Assembly: GCF_014897585.1 (NCBI RefSeq) | Contig: NZ_JABUXW010000021.1 | Location: 1-64,000, forward strand | Direction of reading: 5' to 3' | DNA: 64,000 bases | Origin: Brachybacterium tyrofermentans | Lineage (GTDB): Bacteria; Actinomycetota; Actinomycetes; Actinomycetales; Dermabacteraceae | Part shown: in pieces, positions 60,521 through 64,000 of the stretch | Position numbering within the stretch: the first letter of the stretch is position 1 | How the letters are laid out: each line of letters starts with the position of its first letter | Position numbers and translations under genes: made by a program | The notes under the pieces: model-generated | Told to the model about the DNA's origin: nothing | Databases searched by the model: none | The model's input: the letters and a program-made list of their open reading frames with translations, nothing else

Positions 60521-61678
60521 GTGAGGATCCTTGTCGTGACCGAGTCCTTCCTGCCGCACATGAACGGTGTCACCAATTCGGTGCTCCGCGTCGTCGACCA
60601 TTTCGCCGCCGTCGGCGATGATCTCGGGATCATCGCCCCGAAGTGGCCGGGGGCCGACAGATTCCTCCGCACCGCCGGAGGGCGCAAGATCCGGGTGCGC
60701 CGCGTCGCGTCGGCCCCGCTGCCCGGCTACACCGAGGTGCGGATCGCCGCCACCAGCGCCGCGTCCCTGCGCCGACGCATCGAGGATTTCCAGCCTGACG
60801 TCATCCACCTCGCCTCGCCCACGATCCTGGGCGGGCGGGCCGTGGTCGCCGCGCAGAAGGCCGGGGTGCCCACGGTCGCCGTCTATCAGACGGACATCCC
60901 GGGCTACACCGCCCGCTACGGCATGCCCTTCCTGGAGAACGCCTCCTGGCAGCTGCTCAAGGACGTCCACAACCGCGCCACGCTCACGCTGGCCCCCTCC
61001 ACTGCGACCCGGGACCAGCTCATCGAGCATGGCATCGACCGGGTGCACCTGTGGCGGCGCGGCGTGGACACCTCCCTGTTCTCGCCGACGCTGCGCAGCG
61101 ACTCGCTGCGGGAGAAGTACGCGGGGCCGGGGGAGAAGCTCGTGGTGTACGTGGGGCGTCTCGCGCCCGAGAAGCAGGTCGCTGACCTGAAGGTCATCCA
61201 CGACATGCCCGGGGTGCGGCTGCTGATCGTGGGCGATGGGCCGGACCGCGACACCCTGCGCCGGGAGATGCCTCGTGCCGCCTTCGCCGGTTTCCGCACA
61301 GGCACCGATCTCGCCGCCCACCTCGCCAGCGCCGATCTGTTCATCCACCCCGGGGAGCTCGAGACATTCGGGCAGACCATCCAGGAGGCCATGGCCTCGG
61401 GACTGCCCGTGATCGCGCCCCGTCGAGGCGGGCCCGTGGACCTGATCGCGCCCAGCCGCACCGGGTGGCTCTACACCCCCGGCATGCTCGACGAGCTGCG
61501 CGAGCACACCAGCGATCTGCTCTTCGACGACGCCAAGAGGCTGGCCTTCGGACGAGCGGCGCTGGACTCGGTGCACCAGCGCACCTGGCCTGTGCTGGCC
61601 GAGCAGCTGCGCGGACACTACCTCGCCGCGATCGAGCAGCATCAGAAGCTCCAGCCGACGGCGCGGGCCCGGCACTGA
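60521..61678 (+). CDS. GT4 glycosyltransferase (mannosyltransferase MgtA/PimB-like)
   Basis: The 385-residue protein has VVTESFLPHMNGVTNSVLRV, QPDVIHLASPTILGGRAVVA, VAVYQTDIPGYTARYGMPFL, LWRRGVDTSLFSP, VVYVGRLAPEKQVADL and the donor motif GELETFGQTIQEAMASGLPV. This pattern fits GDP-mannose-dependent alpha-mannosyltransferases acting on glycolipids (MgtA-like). GTG start with GGAGGAG about 12 nt upstream. The stop region is repeated downstream (61744-61758). Confidence 0.87.
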   Translation: MRILVVTESFLPHMNGVTNSVLRVVDHFAAVGDDLGIIAPKWPGADRFLRTAGGRKIRVRRVASAPLPGYTEVRIAATSAASLRRRIEDFQPDVIHLASPTILGGRAVVAAQKAGVPTVAVYQTDIPGYTARYGMPFLENASWQLLKDVHNRATLTLAPSTATRDQLIEHGIDRVHLWRRGVDTSLFSPTLRSDSLREKYAGPGEKLVVYVGRLAPEKQVADLKVIHDMPGVRLLIVGDGPDRDTLRREMPRAAFAGFRTGTDLAAHLASADLFIHPGELETFGQTIQEAMASGLPVIAPRRGGPVDLIAPSRTGWLYTPGMLDELREHTSDLLFDDAKRLAFGRAALDSVHQRTWPVLAEQLRGHYLAAIEQHQKLQPTARARH

Positions 61679-61688
61679 ACGCTGGCGC

Positions 61689-61758
61689 GGCCCGGAGCAT
61701 CGGCGACGCCCGGCGCATCGGCGAGGCCCGGAGCGTCGGCGAGGCCCGGCGCTGAACG
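61689..61758 (+). repeat. 18-bp tandem repeats after the glycosyltransferase gene
   Basis: Units at 61689, 61707 and 61725 (GGCCCGGAGCATCGGCGA type) are 18 bp each; the array ends with GCCCGGCGCTGAACG (61744-61758), a 14-of-15 copy of the gene's own stop region at 61667-61681. Confidence 0.85.
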
Positions 61759-61994
61759 TTGCCGGCCCTTCTCCCGCGCCGGGCCCGGTCCCGTGCGGAG
61801 GCTGCTGCCCCTGCCCGAGAGACCCCCACACACGGGAGACACCGCCTCCCCCCACACGAAAGACCCCGCCCCCCTCACGGGAGAAACCGTCCCTGTCACA
61901 TTCGGCCACATAGGTCGCCCGGGGCACCGTCCGCACGATGAACTGTGCATGTCGCCGACCCGGCGGCTCGGATCTCCGCGGAAAGGACTACATC

Positions 61995-62741
61995 ATGGCG
62001 CAGCGCACCACCCGTCGCCCGCTCATCGGCGTGACCGCAGGGACCCGGGCCATGATGTCCGGCGCCTGGGCGGGCCATGACGCCGTGGTGGTCACCGAGC
62101 ACTACGTGCGTGCGCTCCGCGAGGCCGGCGCCCGGCCCGTGATCATCGCCCCGCAGGACGCCTGGAGCGACGAGGAGATCGCCGAGCTCGACGGTCTCGT
62201 GCTCACCGGCGGCACCGACCTCGACCCCGCAGCCTGGGGCGAGGGCGCACTGGCCACCGATATGACCCCGGACCCGGAGCGAGACGCCTTCGAGACCGCC
62301 CTCTACCGTGCCGCCCGCCGTGCGGACGTTCCCGTGCTGGGCATCTGCCGCGGTCTGCAGATCATCGTCATCGCGGAGGGCGGCGAGCTGCACCGCCACC
62401 TGCCCGTCGACCTCCCGGCCCACCCCTTCACCGGGGAGAGCCCAACCCGGGTCGAGGTCGGCATCGACGCCGCGAGCGACCTGGCCGTGGCCCTGGGCAC
62501 CCGCGCGGAGGTCACCGCCTTCCACCACCAGGGTGTGCGCGGTGTCGCCGGGGACCTGCGGATCGTGGCCCGCCACGACAGCGGGCTCCCGCTCGCGGTC
62601 GAGGCCGAGTCCGGATCCAGCGTGCTCGCGGTGCAATGGCACCCCGAGATCGACGGCACGGACGGCGCCGCCATCTTCGAGAGCCTGCTCACGGCGATCA
62701 GCCATCGCGCGGCGTCGGCATCGGAGCCCGTGCTGGTCTAA
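61995..62741 (+). CDS. Class I glutamine amidotransferase, gamma-Glu-GABA hydrolase (PuuD)-like
   Basis: The 248-residue protein has RPLIGVTAGTRAMMSGAW, DGLVLTGGTDLDPAAWGEG, the nucleophile in VLGICRGLQIIVIAEGG and His-Glu in VLAVQWHPEID: a full Cys-His-Glu triad. PuuD-type enzymes hydrolyse gamma-glutamyl-GABA or related amides. Start ATG 61995 with GGAAAGGA upstream; an earlier in-frame ATG (61938) lacks homology. The 316 bp before it hold the 18-bp repeats and a C/A-rich stretch (61819-61890) with imperfect 22-24 bp repeats, and no gene. Confidence 0.88.
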   Translation: MAQRTTRRPLIGVTAGTRAMMSGAWAGHDAVVVTEHYVRALREAGARPVIIAPQDAWSDEEIAELDGLVLTGGTDLDPAAWGEGALATDMTPDPERDAFETALYRAARRADVPVLGICRGLQIIVIAEGGELHRHLPVDLPAHPFTGESPTRVEVGIDAASDLAVALGTRAEVTAFHHQGVRGVAGDLRIVARHDSGLPLAVEAESGSSVLAVQWHPEIDGTDGAAIFESLLTAISHRAASASEPVLV

Positions 62742-62808
62742 GATGGCCGTGACCGTGCGCGCCTTCGGGCCGCGCGGAGCAATCGGGTGACACGGAGGAA
62801 GAACCACC

Positions 62809-63066
62809 ATGAACAACCAGCAGGCCGCGCACGCCGGCCAGGCCGAGCGCATGGCCGAGAAGGCAGAGCGTTCCGAGAGCAACCAGACCTCGAACGGCAA
62901 CAACCTGGTGCTCAGCATCGTGCTGTTCGTCGTGCTGTTCGTCCTGTTCGCCGCAGGCCTCTACGTGATGAGCCTGTTCACCACGGTGACCTTCGTGGTC
63001 GGGCTGGGCATGTGCATGCTCGCACTGTTCGGCACCTTCGACCTGGTGCCGCGCTTCCTCACCTGA
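62809..63066 (+). CDS. Small two-helix membrane protein, unknown function
   Basis: The 85-residue protein has a polar N-terminus (NNQQAAHAGQAERMAEKAER) and two membrane helices: VLSIVLFVVLFVLFAAGLYV (about 34-53) and TVTFVVGLGMCMLALFGTF (about 59-77). CGGAGGAAG lies upstream of the ATG. A UUCG-type hairpin (about 62757-62778) precedes the gene and a 12-bp stem-loop follows it. I do not recognise the family. Confidence 0.7.
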   Translation: MNNQQAAHAGQAERMAEKAERSESNQTSNGNNLVLSIVLFVVLFVLFAAGLYVMSLFTTVTFVVGLGMCMLALFGTFDLVPRFLT

Positions 63067-63087
63067 GCCCAGCTCCTCGACGTATTC

Positions 63088-63122
63088 CTCGTGCCCGGCG
63101 CCTCACGGCGGCCGGGCACGAG
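63088..63122 (+). terminator. Stem-loop terminator
   Basis: CTCGTGCCCGGC (63088-63099) and GCCGGGCACGAG (63111-63122) form a perfect 12-bp stem 22 bp after the small membrane protein gene. A second stem (about 63168-63205) lies before the convergent deoD stop. Confidence 0.75.
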
Positions 63123-63235
63123 TCGTCTCCGAGGCGGTCCGGGCGGTGCACGCCTCCACTGAGCACGGCGGCGGGGCCGAGCGGCGTACGCGCCGCCCAG
63201 CCCCGCGGATCAGTGCCGGCCGAGCCGGCGCGGCA

Positions 63236-63961
63236 TCAGGACCGGTGGGTGCCGTCTAGCCGGACGATCGACTCCAGCGCCACGACGATCATGTCCTCGA
63301 AGGTCTCCTGGCGCTCCTGCGAGCTGGTCTCCTCGCCGGTCACGAGATGGTCGGAGACGGTGCAGACGGCCAGTGCCCGACGCGAGAACTGCGCGGCGAG
63401 CGTGTAGAGGGCGGCGGCCTCCATCTCCACACCGAGCACGCCGTACTCGGCGAGCGTCGCGGTGATGGTGGGGTCGGGGTTGTAGAACTGGTCCGCGGAG
63501 TACAGCCCGCCGGCGATCACCGGCAGCATCTTCTCCTCGGCGACGTCGGCCGCGATCCTCAGCAGCTCGAAATCGGCGGCCGGGGCATAGGAGACCTGCC
63601 GGAACCGCGGCACGTTCATCGCGGAATCGGTCGATGCGGCAGTCCCGAGGATCACGTCGCGCACCGAGACCTTCTCGGAGAGCCCGCCGCAGGTCCCTAC
63701 CCGCACGATGGCCTGGACGTCGTAGTCGTCGAAGAGCTCCTGGGCGTAGATGGCCATCGACGGCTGGCCCATACCGGAGCCCTGGGCGGAGATGCGGACG
63801 CCGGCGTAGGTGCCGGTGTACCCGAGCATCCCGCGCACATCGTTGTACTGGACGGGATCCTCGAGGAAGGTCTCGGCGATCCAGCGGGCACGGTAGGGAT
63901 CACCGGGCATGAGGACATAGGGGGCGATCTGGTCGGGCGAGGCACCGATATGTATCGACAT
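63236..63961 (-). CDS. deoD: Purine-nucleoside phosphorylase, DeoD type
   Basis: The 241-residue enzyme matches hexameric Deo[21 protein letters not shown] (phosphate-binding Gly-Asp-Pro), [39 protein letters not shown] (ribose-binding Met-Glu) and [13 protein letters not shown] (catalytic Asp). It phosphorolyses purine (deoxy)nucleosides for salvage. TACGCT lies 6 nt before the ATG, again a leaderless arrangement. Confidence 0.97.
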   Translation of the reverse strand: MSIHIGASPDQIAPYVLMPGDPYRARWIAETFLEDPVQYNDVRGMLGYTGTYAGVRISAQGSGMGQPSMAIYAQELFDDYDVQAIVRVGTCGGLSEKVSVRDVILGTAASTDSAMNVPRFRQVSYAPAADFELLRIAADVAEEKMLPVIAGGLYSADQFYNPDPTITATLAEYGVLGVEMEAAALYTLAAQFSRRALAVCTVSDHLVTGEETSSQERQETFEDMIVVALESIVRLDGTHRS

Positions 63962-64000
63962 GCCGCAAGCGTACGTGGGCCCCGGCCACGAACCGGTGAC

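Noticed and set aside
1-64000. tRNA, rRNA or other structural RNA genes
   Set aside because: No cloverleaf with a recognisable GGTTCGAATCC-type arm or rRNA-like sequence was seen on either strand, though a dedicated scan was not possible.

Overview
The window is about 70 % G+C, densely packed, and reads as chromosome of a high-GC actinobacterium. The dnaK-grpE-dnaJ-hspR operon with HAIR operators, many start codons preceded at 6-7 nt by TAnnnT, DUF6318 and DUF5129 proteins and D-aspartate-ligase-like cell-wall enzymes point to Micrococcales. A Brachybacterium-like member of Dermabacteraceae is my best guess; that is inference, since no rRNA or other phylogenetic marker was compared.

Layout. 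0-1.5 kb: two overlapping exported-protein genes, the first cut by the window edge, in a stretch of lower G+C. 1.6-3 kb: a spermidine-synthase-like protein and a GNAT. 3-13.2 kb: three TetR-controlled ABC-transporter cassettes. Two are convergent and clearly related, and one of these starts with a macrolide-type glycosyltransferase; each cassette has a palindromic operator in front. 13.2-19.6 kb: small housekeeping genes (HIT, AlkD-like, EEP nuclease, MmcQ, GNAT, MOSC, methyltransferase), a regulator remnant that lost its HTH, and a metallo-hydrolase behind a SoxR-type promoter. 19.6-24.1 kb: a decayed accessory island. It holds an MFS tail and what looks like the wreck of a Tn7-like transposon: TnsA intact, TnsB truncated, matching outer ends, near-identical 5-bp flanks, a frameshifted P-loop ATPase and a beheaded peptidase E, with an IS3-family element at the deletion junction. 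24.2-28.7 kb: the heat-shock operon.

28.6-32.2 kb: two GT4 glycosyltransferases and a VTT membrane protein. 32.3-36.4 kb: a PEBP protein, then two paralogous D-aspartate-ligase-like ATP-grasp enzymes flanking an aspartate/glutamate racemase, a probable peptidoglycan cross-bridge locus. 36.4-45.6 kb: a maltose/maltodextrin operon (binding protein, two permeases, two GH13 enzymes) with a divergent LacI repressor. 45.7-53.9 kb: trpS, a DUF5129 membrane protein, cysK-cysE, a sirtuin, an aldo/keto reductase, arginine deiminase and a GNAT. 54.1-58.8 kb: gcvT-gcvH-gcvP. 58.9-64 kb: a MetE-C-like protein, a GT4 mannosyltransferase-like gene, a class I amidotransferase, a small membrane protein and deoD.

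A cross-cutting feature is the many short-period tandem repeats between genes (7, 13, 16, 18 and 32 nt units). Several contain degenerate copies of the neighbouring gene's final codons and stop.
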